The notes under the pieces were generated by a model. That model was not told where the DNA came from and did no database searches. It worked only from the letters and a program-made list of their open reading frames with translations. A stretch of DNA of 34,491 nt from an uncultured Eubacteriales bacterium (lineage in GTDB: Bacteria > Bacillota > Clostridia > Oscillospirales > Oscillospiraceae): positions 1 through 34,491 of the forward strand of contig UQYT01000027.1 of NCBI GenBank assembly GCA_900545405.1. The letters run 5' to 3'. A program made the translations under genes and the position numbers. Positions 21,491 through 31,264 of this stretch are shown piece after piece (the first letter of the stretch is position 1; the number at the start of each line of letters is the position of its first letter).

Positions 21491-24400
21491 TTACTTGTTG
21501 TCGAGGAAGCGATGGATGATCGCCGCCACCTGGGCACGGCTGGCACTGCTCTGCGGCTCCAAGCCGTTTTCGCTGCCCTGCATGAGGCCGGTATATACAG
21601 CCCAGCGCATGGCATCGAGTGCGTAAGCGGAGACTTCCGCCGCATCGGCGAAGCCCGCAAGCGCGTCGGTGGGCGCGTAGGTGCTCCTGCCGGACCACTT
21701 GGCGTAGCGGTAGAGTATGGTCGCCAGCTGTTCGCGTGTCAGGCTGTTATAAGGTCCGAACAAATCGTCGTCGTAACCGTCCACTATGCCCTGAGAGCTG
21801 GCCCAGGCCACAGCGTCGGAGAACCAAGTGCCTCCGGGCACGTCGGAGAAGTCCGCGGTCTTACTGACAGCGGGCTCGCCCGCCACCCTGTAAAGCATCG
21901 TCACGAACATGGCGCGGTTGAGGGTCGTGTTCGGGCTGAACACCCTGTTGTCAACTCCGTCCATGATGCCCTTTTCGTAGACATATGCCACGTCGTTGTA
22001 GAACCAGTTTCCGGGCTTCACGTCGTCAAACGGGAGCTCGGGCGTCGGCGTGGGTGTCGGAGTCACGGGCGGCAGCGGGATGTCGGGGATATCCGGCTCA
22101 TCTCCGCCCTCGGAGCAGATGATCTCAGCCCTGTCACGCACCCTGATGCGCGGATAGAGGCTGCTGTCGCCGGAATAGGTGTCGTCGTAGCTTGCAAGAC
22201 CGGTGGCCGATATCTTGCAGCCGACCTCAAGGCCCTGTATGTCAGTGCCGGCAGTGATGTATCCGTTGATGAACACTCGGCCAATATTGCCCGCGGCGTC
22301 CTTCACCAGGATGTCCTGAACCAGGCCGTTCGCGTAGTTCACGTCTGTGACCGTGCCCTCGAGCGTCACGAGGCTGCCGAGATAGCTGCGGTCGTTGAGC
22401 TGAGCCGCCGTTATCTTCGTCGGCTGCACAGGCGTCGTCTCCCCTATCTTCTCAATGGAGCCGAGGGAGATGGACAGCTGCCTCTCGCCCTGATAGGACG
22501 AGGTGTGGCCGGTGATGCGCACCTTGTCGCCGAGTTTGTACGAGCCTGCGACCGGGAACACGTTGATGCCCGCCGTGCCGTCCTGGACATAGATGCAGTC
22601 GAAGAAAGCGGTGTTCTTGTCATAGCCGGAGGCGTTGGATGTGACGACGCCCTCTATCGTGAAGCGCACGCCCTCGTTCTTCTCATCCTGCACCTGCTTT
22701 ATGGTGCTTATTGCAAGGCCGTCGGGATTGAGATATTTCACCAGGTTCTCGCAGATCTTGTAGTTGGAGTAGTTCTTCTCAGCGCCGGAATCCACTTCAT
22801 CTGCCTTCATCTGAACCTCGAAGTTCGAGAGGAAAGCCGCGCCGGAAACCACAATCAGGCCCTGCCCGTCGAGCTTTTCAGTCGCCATAACGAGCAGTCT
22901 TTCTGTGCCGTCGAATGCGTATTTCGGGATGCTTTTGCCGCCCAGGCCGTCCTTATCATCGTCGGACGAATAAGTCGTTTCGAAGCCGTAGACGACTGGC
23001 GTTACGGTGCCGGGCACGGTGGTCGTCGGGTAGCCGCTTGCATCGACGATGTGGATGGAGGCTCCGCCGTAATGGCTGAAAAGCTCCGTATATTTGTTGT
23101 CGTGCGGGTTGTTGGCGTCGTATTCAACGCCTTCGAGCAAGGGGGATTCGAAGTTGTAGCTGCTCAAATACAACCTCTGCGGCTGTCCGCCGTTGTACGT
23201 ATTATCCTTTATCTCGTCATCGCTCACTCTGAGGGAGGAACCCAGCACCGCAAGCAGCTTGTTCTGCTGTGCCGCCATGTGGTCTTCTGCCTCGAAGGAC
23301 TTATAACTCTCGTAATTGTCGCCCCAGCCGGTGATCACGATCGCGCCTCCTGCTGAGTTAAAAGCCTTAATAGCCGCAATTTCCGCATCAGAATAGGTCG
23401 CATATGGGTCTCTCAAGGCGCTTCCGTCGCGTCTGCTTGGCGCTGTCAGGATGATTGCCTTGTACTTGCCGCTTTCATTTTCACAGGCCGCTATCAGCTC
23501 CTCGCTCGTGTTCAGCTGCACGGTGCGGACGCCGTTTTGCATGGCGAGGCTGCTGAAGTTGCCCATGCTGTCCTTGTAGTTTCCGTTTACATACTCGTTG
23601 TAGTGGCTCGCGTCAATGCCTATGTAGACCAGCTTGGATCTGTCCTGCACGTCTATCTGTATGGAGCCGGTGAAGGTGTACTCATTGCCGCCCTGTTCGA
23701 TAGTGGCCTCTACGCTCACCGTCTGGAGCCTGGCGGAGTCCGGAGTGAATTTGAAGGGGACACCCACCCTGGTGTTGGGGGCGATGCTGACGTCTTTAGC
23801 CGTATACTTCACTTCTCCGTCCACAGAGAACACCACGCTCTTGGCGGTGGCGGCCGTGGTCTCGCTGTTGAAGAGGCTCGCGGTGATGGTCAGCTCCTCG
23901 TCGGTCACGGGGTTGGCCGTGTCGCTGGTGACGGAGTCTATGCCGAGCTTGAGCACTTCGCCGACCCAGACCGGCGCGGTGACGGCCAGGTTGCCGTCCA
24001 TCTGCGTAACGCGGATGAAGTAGTAGCTGTAAGCGGCCGGGATGGTGCAGCTCAGCTCGCCGCTGGCCGGGATGCTGTCCCAGGTGTAGGCCACTCTGCC
24101 GGAGTTCACCACGACCTCGACCTTGGATATGGCGTCGTTGTAGTCAGGGTCGTAGACCGTGACAGCGATCTTGACGTTCTCTCCCACATCGTCCGTGCCC
24201 AGCTGGCTGCCCATCATGTGGCCGTCCAGGGTGTAACTTATCTCGAGGTTCTTGTCCTCGGTGGCGTAGAGGCGGCGATCCCTGATGGCGTCGAACAGGC
24301 CTTCCTCGGTGAGCGAATCCGCGTAGATGACGTTTCTGGCGTCGTTGGCGTTGCCCCAGCTGCCCTTGTGGTTGTCCTGGTTGTTGGTCGGAGCGACGTG

Positions 24401-27400
24401 CCAGCCCTTGTCAAGGGCCATGATGTACTGCTCATAGCTCGGGTAATATCCGCCGGCGCCTATCTGGCCCTCGCCGTTGCCGACCTCGACGAGCTGGACA
24501 TAGTTGTCAAGCGCCGGGGTGTAGTAGGCGAAGTCCGAGAAGTTGCCGAAGGTCGTACCCGGGTGGTTGAGCTGGTTTATGGATTGAACGTCATTGTTTC
24601 CCGCATCAATAAGAAGCTGGTAATAGTCCTGGAGCCCCGCGTCGCCTGTTTTGTCATTCAGCGTCTTGTTGTTGCGCGAGACTATGCCCGGGGTGTTGAA
24701 GGTGTTTATATGGCCCGGCCCGCCCGACCAGGTCATCTCATAGCCCGCCAGCGCTATCCGATCTGTGCTCTTCTCATTGAAGGCGTCTATTTTGCTGTTG
24801 TATTCTGTCCACTTATTGGCGCTAGCGGAGGTCATCTTCGACATGTCATACAGCGCCTCCGCCGGGTTCGGAGCGCTGGTGGAATCAAAGTAGTTTGAGT
24901 GGTCGGTGAAGGCCACAAAGTCGACGTTGTCGTTCTCGGGTATACCCTCCACATAATTGAGAGCCTCGTCCAGCGTGCCCGAACCATCGGAATATTCAGC
25001 GGTGTGCGAGTGGAGCTGGCCGAAGTATGCGGCAAACTGGGCCTCGCCGACGGTAAAGCTCCAGGTCTTTGTGCCGACCTTGTCGTCCGACCTCTTGACT
25101 GTCACCTCGACGGTGACTCGGCCGTCGGCCAGGTCGGCAGCCGGGGTGTAGGTAACCGTGCCGTTTGCATATGTCGCCTCGACGGTCTGACCATTCACGG
25201 TCATGGTCACAATCGGGTCCACGCCAGCGTTTTCGACCTTTGCGCTGATGGGGGGACGCTTGTTATCGCCGGTCTCGGCGCCCTGAGCCGGCGAGACCTC
25301 GGTGATGACCGGCTCGTCCTTAACTGTGACCTCTTTGCTGCCGCTGATGGCCTTGCCCTTCGTGTCCCTGCCGCTGACCGTTATTGTGATCTTCTCGCCG
25401 GTCACGAGGTCTTTGGGCACGGTGTAGACGCCGTTCTCGCCCTTGGTGAGCTCATTATCTCCCACCTTGACGGTGAGCGTGCCCACGCCGAACACTGCGT
25501 TGACTTCGACGGTGAACTCGTAGGGCACGCCCGCATAAGCGTCTGTGCCGGTGATGGTCACCGTGGGCTTGTTGACAACGCCGGAAGTCAGGTCTGCCGC
25601 ATCATTTGCGCAGGGGTAGAAGAAAAACTCGTAGATGTCGTAGTCCGTGGCGTTGTACATACTGTAGGTCTTGTAGGAGTCGCTGTAATACTCGAGGTAC
25701 TGTGAGTTGCCGTTGAACTTTGCCTTCCTGCTCTCGAGGTTGAAGCCGCCCTTCTTGCCGCTTGTGAGCTTCCAGTCGGCGTCATCGCTCGCGGTCTGGG
25801 AGTAAAAGGCGTTGTTGCCCGTGCCGTTGGAACACAGGTAGCCGTAGGCCTCGTTCTTGAAGCGGTACCACCCGTCAACTATGGAAACGGTGAACACCAC
25901 GCCTCCGTTTTCGGCAGTGGCCTTGCCATCCTCGACCGTCGCCAGGGCGTTTGCGATAGACGGGCTGTCCGCCGCACCTATCTGCCCCGCCAGCACGCCC
26001 TTGGCCGAGATGTTGTAGAGCATGACCTGGGCGCCCTCAGCAGGCAGTCCCCCGCTCTCTCCGCCGCCTCCGGGCCCGGGGATTTCTACATCGTTGACTA
26101 TCCAGAATTTCTGGGCAAACAGCGCCTCATTGTTAATCTTGTAGTAGCTGCTCCAGTTATTCTCATCGGCGTACCACTCAATGTAATTTCCGCGTACTGC
26201 ATTTTTAATATAATAGCAGCCATCAGTTGCCGCCGCCGTCACCGTCCAACCGGTATTCACGTCGTCCAGCGGCATACTTGCAAAGCTTTCTCCCATGGAA
26301 AGCTTCTTGCCGTCTGCGGTGGAGAACGTGTAGTTGCCTTCGGCATCCACGCCCACAGTCCAGACGTCGTTGGTCGTGACCCCGCTGAGTGTTCCGTTGC
26401 TGTTGATGGTCACGTCAGTGCCGTTGTTATAGTAGCCGTCATATGTCGTAGACAAGGCCTTTTTATTCGCCGGGTTGTAGATCACGACCTTGTCGCCGGA
26501 ATTGATCGGTCCCTCAGGTGCCGGTCCCGGGTCTTCGCCGCCTGTCTCAGCTACATAGTCTGTCGTGCGGCCGTTGCGTAGCTGATATGTACCGTTATAG
26601 GCCGAGCAGCAGGCATAAACAGCCTTTACCGTGCCTTCAGGCAGCGGCGCGCCTTTGTACAGATTTATCGTCCCGGTGCTGTCAGTAACTGGTGTATTAT
26701 TGCCGCTGGCACTTCCCAGAGTTATGCCATCAATATAAACATACTCGGATAAATACTCTTCTCCCATCTGGGATATGGTGATCTTCTGGGCTGCAATAGG
26801 CTCAAGCCCACTACTAACGACCTCCATAGTAGGGAACTTCATCTGGAGAACGCCGCCATACTCATCAACTATACCTGTTACGGCAACAACGTCCCCAACA
26901 ACATAAGATTCATAATTCTTATAGTCATAAACCTGGAATCCGACTATCTCGTCGTTGATGACATCCTCGAGGATAATGGAGTCGATGCTCTCATTTCCGT
27001 TATAGATGCTTCCGTAATGATACACAACCTGGCCTATTATGGTGACCTCAGCGTCACCTTTCTGTGCCTGGTCTATCGTAATTACGCCCTCACCTATCAT
27101 GTCATCGGTTATGGGGTCGTAGACCTCTTCCTCTAGCTTATAAAGGTTAAAATCGTGAGGATATCCGGCATTAATCGTTGTATTTTTATATGCCCTGAAT
27201 TTGTTTTCAGATCCCTTGTTGCTGGCAAACGTTACAGTGTCCGTTCCCGTTCCATAAAAGCTGAATTTACCACCTTCAATGCGGACTTCCCAGTTATAGT
27301 CTCCTGATTTTATTCCGTTCGAATCTCCGCCTTTGGGCGCGATGCTAACGCCGTTGGCGTCAGTGAGTTTGACGCTGCTGCCGCTGACCGTCAGCGTCCA

Positions 27401-27646
27401 GACACCAGTTGTGGGATCGGTGACGGACCCGTCCGTCACCGACGGCTGTACAGCCGTCACCCATGTTCCGTCCAAACTGCCCGGAGCATATCCGGTATCT
27501 AATATCATCACATATTTTCCGGTGGTCAGCTCATCCATGGAGCTTATTTTCTTATAAACCCCTTCATCCGCAGCTGCGGCTGTTACCGGCAGCATGCTTA
27601 CCAGCATCAGCGCAACCAAAAATATTGCCAACAATCTCTTTCGCAT
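21491..27646 (-). CDS. Giant secreted surface protein: OB folds, PHP (CehA/McbA-like) hydrolase, SLH anchor
   Basis: 2051 residues; ATG 27646 with AGGAGGT 6 bases upstream. A signal peptide (1-26) ends in AAAA. An OB-fold domain of the YhcR type spans about 185-285. Two ricin-like or Ig-like stretches and an Ig-like block (about 690-860) follow. A PHP-type metallohydrolase domain (about 875-1150) has metal ligands in QLHSHTAEYSDG, FVAFTDHSNY, NQLNHPG and NNQDNHKG. A Rossmann-like domain (about 1339-1640) begins LVYIGIDASHYNEY. A second pair of OB folds lies at about 1649-1850, then a Pro/Thr linker and three SLH repeats (about 1871-2051) that bind pyruvylated wall polymer. It is a wall-bound phosphoesterase or nuclease candidate that may scavenge phosphate or nucleotides outside the cell (inference). 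The N-terminal third is more AT-rich than neighbouring genes. Confidence 0.88.
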   Translation of the reverse strand: MRKRLLAIFLVALMLVSMLPVTAAAADEGVYKKISSMDELTTGKYVMILDTGYAPGSLDGTWVTAVQPSVTDGSVTDPTTGVWTLTVSGSSVKLTDANGVSIAPKGGDSNGIKSGDYNWEVRIEGGKFSFYGTGTDTVTFASNKGSENKFRAYKNTTINAGYPHDFNLYKLEEEVYDPITDDMIGEGVITIDQAQKGDAEVTIIGQVVYHYGSIYNGNESIDSIILEDVINDEIVGFQVYDYKNYESYVVGDVVAVTGIVDEYGGVLQMKFPTMEVVSSGLEPIAAQKITISQMGEEYLSEYVYIDGITLGSASGNNTPVTDSTGTINLYKGAPLPEGTVKAVYACCSAYNGTYQLRNGRTTDYVAETGGEDPGPAPEGPINSGDKVVIYNPANKKALSTTYDGYYNNGTDVTINSNGTLSGVTTNDVWTVGVDAEGNYTFSTADGKKLSMGESFASMPLDDVNTGWTVTAAATDGCYYIKNAVRGNYIEWYADENNWSSYYKINNEALFAQKFWIVNDVEIPGPGGGGESGGLPAEGAQVMLYNISAKGVLAGQIGAADSPSIANALATVEDGKATAENGGVVFTVSIVDGWYRFKNEAYGYLCSNGTGNNAFYSQTASDDADWKLTSGKKGGFNLESRKAKFNGNSQYLEYYSDSYKTYSMYNATDYDIYEFFFYPCANDAADLTSGVVNKPTVTITGTDAYAGVPYEFTVEVNAVFGVGTLTVKVGDNELTKGENGVYTVPKDLVTGEKITITVSGRDTKGKAISGSKEVTVKDEPVITEVSPAQGAETGDNKRPPISAKVENAGVDPIVTMTVNGQTVEATYANGTVTYTPAADLADGRVTVEVTVKRSDDKVGTKTWSFTVGEAQFAAYFGQLHSHTAEYSDGSGTLDEALNYVEGIPENDNVDFVAFTDHSNYFDSTSAPNPAEALYDMSKMTSASANKWTEYNSKIDAFNEKSTDRIALAGYEMTWSGGPGHINTFNTPGIVSRNNKTLNDKTGDAGLQDYYQLLIDAGNNDVQSINQLNHPGTTFGNFSDFAYYTPALDNYVQLVEVGNGEGQIGAGGYYPSYEQYIMALDKGWHVAPTNNQDNHKGSWGNANDARNVIYADSLTEEGLFDAIRDRRLYATEDKNLEISYTLDGHMMGSQLGTDDVGENVKIAVTVYDPDYNDAISKVEVVVNSGRVAYTWDSIPASGELSCTIPAAYSYYFIRVTQMDGNLAVTAPVWVGEVLKLGIDSVTSDTANPVTDEELTITASLFNSETTAATAKSVVFSVDGEVKYTAKDVSIAPNTRVGVPFKFTPDSARLQTVSVEATIEQGGNEYTFTGSIQIDVQDRSKLVYIGIDASHYNEYVNGNYKDSMGNFSSLAMQNGVRTVQLNTSEELIAACENESGKYKAIILTAPSRRDGSALRDPYATYSDAEIAAIKAFNSAGGAIVITGWGDNYESYKSFEAEDHMAAQQNKLLAVLGSSLRVSDDEIKDNTYNGGQPQRLYLSSYNFESPLLEGVEYDANNPHDNKYTELFSHYGGASIHIVDASGYPTTTVPGTVTPVVYGFETTYSSDDDKDGLGGKSIPKYAFDGTERLLVMATEKLDGQGLIVVSGAAFLSNFEVQMKADEVDSGAEKNYSNYKICENLVKYLNPDGLAISTIKQVQDEKNEGVRFTIEGVVTSNASGYDKNTAFFDCIYVQDGTAGINVFPVAGSYKLGDKVRITGHTSSYQGERQLSISLGSIEKIGETTPVQPTKITAAQLNDRSYLGSLVTLEGTVTDVNYANGLVQDILVKDAAGNIGRVFINGYITAGTDIQGLEVGCKISATGLASYDDTYSGDSSLYPRIRVRDRAEIICSEGGDEPDIPDIPLPPVTPTPTPTPELPFDDVKPGNWFYNDVAYVYEKGIMDGVDNRVFSPNTTLNRAMFVTMLYRVAGEPAVSKTADFSDVPGGTWFSDAVAWASSQGIVDGYDDDLFGPYNSLTREQLATILYRYAKWSGRSTYAPTDALAGFADAAEVSAYALDAMRWAVYTGLMQGSENGLEPQSSASRAQVAAIIHRFLDNK

Positions 27647-27714
27647 ACACTACCTCCTAGTCGTTCCCAAGCAAACCCTTGTTTTCTTCAAAATGGTACA
27701 TCCGCTTTTAATAT

Positions 27715-27741
27715 ATTATACTAATCTTCCAAATCGTGCAA
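27715..27741 (-). promoter_or_regulatory. Candidate promoter of the giant surface-protein gene
   Basis: Read leftward, TTGCAC (27741-27736) precedes TATAAT (27720-27715) with a 15-base spacer; the overlapping TAATAT gives a 17-base spacer. The leader is about 65 bases. Confidence 0.5.
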
Positions 27742-27954
27742 CATGCAATGCGCAATTATTCGTTATTTTACACGCAAATTACACAAGCATAACAAAACTT
27801 GCTCGTCTGCATGGGCAGATACCAGGTATTCAATTCGGCTGGTTTATGGCCCTCGTCGCAAAAAATGCGCGGCATATGCTGAGTACCGCATCAGCGGCGA
27901 GAGGCTGGTGCGGCTGCGATGTATTTGGGGCTTAAGGCAGCGGCACGAGAGAGC
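27742..27954. other. Gene-free spacer, nothing recognised
   Basis: AT-rich near 27742-27800, then GC-rich. Short frames are present but none has a ribosome binding site or recognisable product. No repeat or RNA gene was seen. Confidence 0.4.
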
Positions 27955-27983
27955 AAAAGAGCGCGGGGATATCCCCGCGCTCT
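27955..27983 (-). terminator. Terminator of the maltodextrin operon
   Basis: The perfect 26-base palindrome 27958-27983 (half AGAGCGCGGGGAT) is followed, read leftward, by UUUU (27958-27955). It lies about 100 bases after the last permease stop. Confidence 0.8.
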
Positions 27984-28084
27984 GCGCATTTTCAGGGTCT
28001 GCGTCCGTTATGCCTGCCAGCCTGTCAGCCGATACTTTTCGCGGCGCGAGTGCATCGTGCGCTTCAGGCTTTGCTTCGCTGCGA

Positions 28085-28936
28085 TCAGCCCTTGATACCG
28101 CCGGCCTGGAGGCCGGAGACGAAGTATTTCTGGCAGCAGATGAACACTATCAGCACCGGCACGAGGCTCGCGACGCTCATGGCGAACACATAGCCCCACT
28201 GCGTGAACTGGTGCTGGCCGAAGAAGCCGGAGATGGCTATCGGCAGCGTGCGTTTGGCGTTGTCGTTGATGACCGTCATGGCCCAGGGGAACTCCTCCCA
28301 GGCGGTCAGGAAGTTGAAGATGCTCACGGAGGCGATGGCCGGGCTCGCGAGCGGGCAGATGACCTTGAAGAACACCGTGAACACGCTCCCGCCGTCCATA
28401 TACACCGCCTCGTCATAGTCGCGCGGGATGCTCTCGATGTAGCCCTTTATCATGAAGGTCGAGAAGGGTATGACCCAGGCGACGTAGAAGGGCACGAGGC
28501 CGAAGAGCTTGTTCGTGAGCTTGAGGAAGGTGGCGAGCTGGTACTGCGTTATGATGAGCGTCGTGCCCGGGATTATCATCGTGCCGATGACGAGGCCGAA
28601 GAGCAGCTTGCGGCCCGGGAAACGGAATCTCGCGAGGCAGAAGGCCAGCGCCGTGGCGATGAAGGCCGCGATGAGCACGGTGAGTATCGTGACCGCCGCG
28701 CTGTTTAGGAAGTTCTGATAGAACTTCTCCTGGGCGAAGATGTACTGATAGTTCTCCGCCGTCAGCTCCTCGGCCGAGGGGAAGAACCTCGGCGGGAACT
28801 CATAGAGCGCGCCGTTGGGCTTGAGCGAGGTGCTGACCATGTACACCATCGGCATGACGGACACGGCTCCGCCCGCGAGCAGCAGCAGGTACTTCAGCGC
28901 ATTTGCGGCATTTTTCTTTGTAAATCTCCTGTGCAT
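28085..28936 (-). CDS. Sugar ABC transporter permease, MalG type
   Basis: 283 residues with six membrane helices. The ATPase-docking EAA loop reads YDEAVYMDGGSVFTVFFKVI followed by CPLASP, as in MalG-type CUT1 permeases. With the partner permease at 28945 it forms the membrane channel of an importer for maltodextrin-like sugars. ATG 28936 was chosen because GAGGTG lies 5 bases upstream; the TTG at 28948 lies within the previous gene's end region and has no ribosome binding site. The gap to the previous stop is 8 bases. No ATP-binding subunit is encoded in the window, as is common for CUT1 systems that share an MsmK-type ATPase encoded elsewhere. Confidence 0.93.
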   Translation of the reverse strand: MHRRFTKKNAANALKYLLLLAGGAVSVMPMVYMVSTSLKPNGALYEFPPRFFPSAEELTAENYQYIFAQEKFYQNFLNSAAVTILTVLIAAFIATALAFCLARFRFPGRKLLFGLVIGTMIIPGTTLIITQYQLATFLKLTNKLFGLVPFYVAWVIPFSTFMIKGYIESIPRDYDEAVYMDGGSVFTVFFKVICPLASPAIASVSIFNFLTAWEEFPWAMTVINDNAKRTLPIAISGFFGQHQFTQWGYVFAMSVASLVPVLIVFICCQKYFVSGLQAGGIKG

Positions 28937-28944
28937 ATCACACC

Positions 28945-29838
28945 TCAAAACTGGCTCTCGCCGTTTCTGCGCATGGCCTTGAACTGCAGCACCGCGAGGA
29001 AGGCCAGCGTCAGCGCCACGATGAAGGACAGGGCCGCGGCGTAGCCGAAGTCGCCGGAGCTGAAGGCCTTTGAGTACATCCAGGTGAGGACGACCTCCGT
29101 CTCGTGCATGGGCTTGCCGTCCGTTATCATCTTTATCGACGTGAACACGTTGAAGCCGCCGATGGTCAGCATGACGAGGGCGAAGAGTATGGTCGGCTTT
29201 ATGCTTGGCAGAGTTATGTAGAAGAACCGGGCGAAGGGCCCGCAGCCGTCGATGGACGCGGACTCATAGAGCTCCTGCGGCACGCTCTGCAATGCGGCGA
29301 GGAACACGACTAGGTTCCAGCCCACGCCCTTCCAGATGCCCAGCATCATGGCCACGGTCAGCCCGCCCCAGCGGGTGTCCAGCCAGCGGATGTTGCTCTC
29401 GCTCAGGTGCAGGACGTTGGTGAGCAGGTAGTTGAGCATGCCCTCCGTGTTGAAGATGTACCTGAACACCAGCGATACGATGACCCAGGAGGTTATGACC
29501 GGCAGGTAGTAGATGACCCGGAAGGTCACGCGGAAGCGCGGGATGGAGTTTATAAACACCGCCGCGAGCAGGCCCAGCACCATCTGCCCCGGCACTGTGA
29601 CGAGGGTGTAGATGAGCGTGTTGGCAAAGGCCGTGCGGAAGGTGGCGTCGCCCAGCACGGCGGCGTAGTTTGCAAGCCCCGCAAAGCCGTGCTCGAACAT
29701 GTTGTCCCGGTTCCACTCGAGAAAGCTCATGTACAGCAGCTTCAGTATCGGGTAGATGGTGAACATTGCAAACACCAGCACGCCCGGGAGCAGGAGGGCC
29801 ATGAGCTGTATTCGGTTCCGCCTCGGTTTAAGCTCCAT
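28945..29838 (-). CDS. Sugar ABC transporter permease, MalF type
   Basis: 297 residues. The N-terminal RNRIQLMALLLPGVLVFAMF and YPILKLLYMSFLEWN are typical of MalF/UgpA-type CUT1 permeases. Six helices follow, and the EAA loop reads YESASIDGCGPFARFFYITL then PSIKP. ATG 29838 with AGGAG 8 bases upstream was preferred over the frame's extension to 29898, which would read through the hairpin at 29861-29896. It lies between the binding-protein gene and the MalG-type gene. Expression relative to the binding protein is probably lowered by the terminator hairpin just upstream. Confidence 0.93.
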   Translation of the reverse strand: MELKPRRNRIQLMALLLPGVLVFAMFTIYPILKLLYMSFLEWNRDNMFEHGFAGLANYAAVLGDATFRTAFANTLIYTLVTVPGQMVLGLLAAVFINSIPRFRVTFRVIYYLPVITSWVIVSLVFRYIFNTEGMLNYLLTNVLHLSESNIRWLDTRWGGLTVAMMLGIWKGVGWNLVVFLAALQSVPQELYESASIDGCGPFARFFYITLPSIKPTILFALVMLTIGGFNVFTSIKMITDGKPMHETEVVLTWMYSKAFSSGDFGYAAALSFIVALTLAFLAVLQFKAMRRNGESQF

Positions 29839-29853
29839 ATCGAGGCTCCTTTC

Positions 29854-29896
29854 AAAAAAGGCGCGCGGGAGGTCCGGCGTGGGCGCTCCCGCGCGC
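29854..29896 (-). terminator. Intercistronic terminator between binding protein and permeases
   Basis: GCGCGCGGGAG (29861-29871) pairs perfectly with CTCCCGCGCGC (29886-29896). Read leftward, six U residues follow (29859-29854). It ends just before the permease ribosome binding site, so only a fraction of transcripts should continue. This gives more binding protein than permease, a common arrangement in sugar importers. Confidence 0.85.
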
Positions 29897-29939
29897 AAAG
29901 CTGTTGCGATTTTGGGCAGTTTCTGGTATACTTCTGATG

Positions 29940-31256
29940 TTATCCGGCGAGCAGCGCGTCCACCTTGGCGGCCAGGGCGTCAAGCGTGGTCTGGGCGTCG
30001 GCGCCGTTGACGATGATGTCGGTCACGGCGGTGGTGAGCTCGCTGTCGATGTCGGACCAGGCCGCCACGGGCGGGCGGGCCTTCGCGGTGGTGATGGCCT
30101 CCAGGAAGGGCGCGTAGTCCGCGTTCTTCACCGTGTCGCTCTCAAGCGCGGTGGTGTTCACCGGGATCTGGCCGACCTTGGCCATCTCCTCCTGGGCAAA
30201 GTCGCTGACCATGAACTTCATGAACTCCCAGGCGCCCTCCTTGTTGGCGGTGCTGAACATCGCGATGTCCTCGCCGCCGAGCACGGAGATGGAGCCGGCG
30301 GAGCCCGCGGGCATCTCGGTAGTGCCGTACTTGAAGTCCGGGTAGGCGCCAGCCATCTCCGCGGTCTTCCACGGGCCCTCGAGCAGCATCATGTACCGGC
30401 CGGTGCCGAAGCCGTCGGTCATCGGGATGTCGCCGCTGTTGAAGCCGGTGAGCTGGCCGTTCTTATAGAGGTCCGCGAGCATCTGCACCGCGGCCACGGT
30501 CTCGGCGCTGTTGAGATATCCGGTGGCCTGGGTGTAGTCCTCGTTGGTGATCTCGCCGCCGCAGCTCCAGATGTAGGGCAGGATGTTCCAGCCGGCGAGC
30601 GCGGGCTCGTTGAGGCCCCAGACCTGCTGGCCGTTCTCGTTAGTGCCGGAGAGCGCCGCGATGGCGGCGAGCATCTCGTCCATGGTCTTGGGCGCGGTCA
30701 GGCCCGCGTTCTCAAAGGCCTCGGCGTTATAGAACAGTATCTTCGTGTTGGTGTTGAGCGCGAGGGCGTAATAGTTGCCGTTCACCATGCCGGTGCTCAT
30801 GGCGCTGGGCAGGAGCGTCGCGGCCACGTCGTCGAAGTCGGCCATCTCCTGGTCGAGCGCGGCGAGTATGCCCATGGACTCAAACTCGGGCACCCAGGCT
30901 ATGTCCAGTCTCGCCACGTCGGGCAGGGTGTCGGAGTTCGCGCTTATCAATATCTTGTCGTGCAGGTCCGCCCACTCGTGGGAGACGGCGTTGACCTTGT
31001 ACTCGGGATGCTCCTCCTCGAACTTGGGGATGAGCACATTCATAAGGGTTTCATTCTCTGCGGACTGGGCGCTGTAATGGTGCCAGAAGTTGATGACTGT
31101 CGGCTCTGCGGCGTCCGGGCTGCTTCCGGGCGTCTCGTCGGTCTGCGGGGGTGAACTGGTGTCTGGCGCTTCACCGCCGCAGGCAGCTAATGTCGCAACC
31201 ATTACTGCCACGGCGAGCAGGAGCGCCAGCATTTTTGCGTACTTCTTCATTTTCAT
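29940..31256 (-). CDS. Extracellular sugar-binding lipoprotein of ABC importer
   Basis: 438 residues. The signal peptide has lipobox LAAC with the lipidated Cys at 26, then a Ser/Pro/Asp-rich linker. The mature part starts TVINFWHHYSAQSAENETLM, the opening strand of family 1 solute-binding proteins (MalE/UgpB type). Later family features are TLPDVARLDIAWVPEF, NTNTKILFYNAEAF and GRYMMLLEGPWKTA. It captures oligosaccharides, probably maltodextrins given the neighbouring amylase, and delivers them to the permeases. ATG 31256 is preceded by GAGGTC; a second ATG lies at 31250. It starts 8 bases after the GH13 stop. Confidence 0.93.
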   Translation of the reverse strand: MKMKKYAKMLALLLAVAVMVATLAACGGEAPDTSSPPQTDETPGSSPDAAEPTVINFWHHYSAQSAENETLMNVLIPKFEEEHPEYKVNAVSHEWADLHDKILISANSDTLPDVARLDIAWVPEFESMGILAALDQEMADFDDVAATLLPSAMSTGMVNGNYYALALNTNTKILFYNAEAFENAGLTAPKTMDEMLAAIAALSGTNENGQQVWGLNEPALAGWNILPYIWSCGGEITNEDYTQATGYLNSAETVAAVQMLADLYKNGQLTGFNSGDIPMTDGFGTGRYMMLLEGPWKTAEMAGAYPDFKYGTTEMPAGSAGSISVLGGEDIAMFSTANKEGAWEFMKFMVSDFAQEEMAKVGQIPVNTTALESDTVKNADYAPFLEAITTAKARPPVAAWSDIDSELTTAVTDIIVNGADAQTTLDALAAKVDALLAG

Positions 31257-31264
31257 TGCTGACC

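Noticed and set aside
21512..24898. Long rightward frames opposite the giant surface-protein gene
   Set aside because: They are antisense to strongly recognised PHP and SLH domains and have no recognisable product.
27890..27930. Right-hand end of a skin-like element carrying the missing sigK 3' end
   Set aside because: There is slight similarity (GCGATGTAT) to the sigK break site, but the sequence after it reads FGA then a stop, not the SigK tail.
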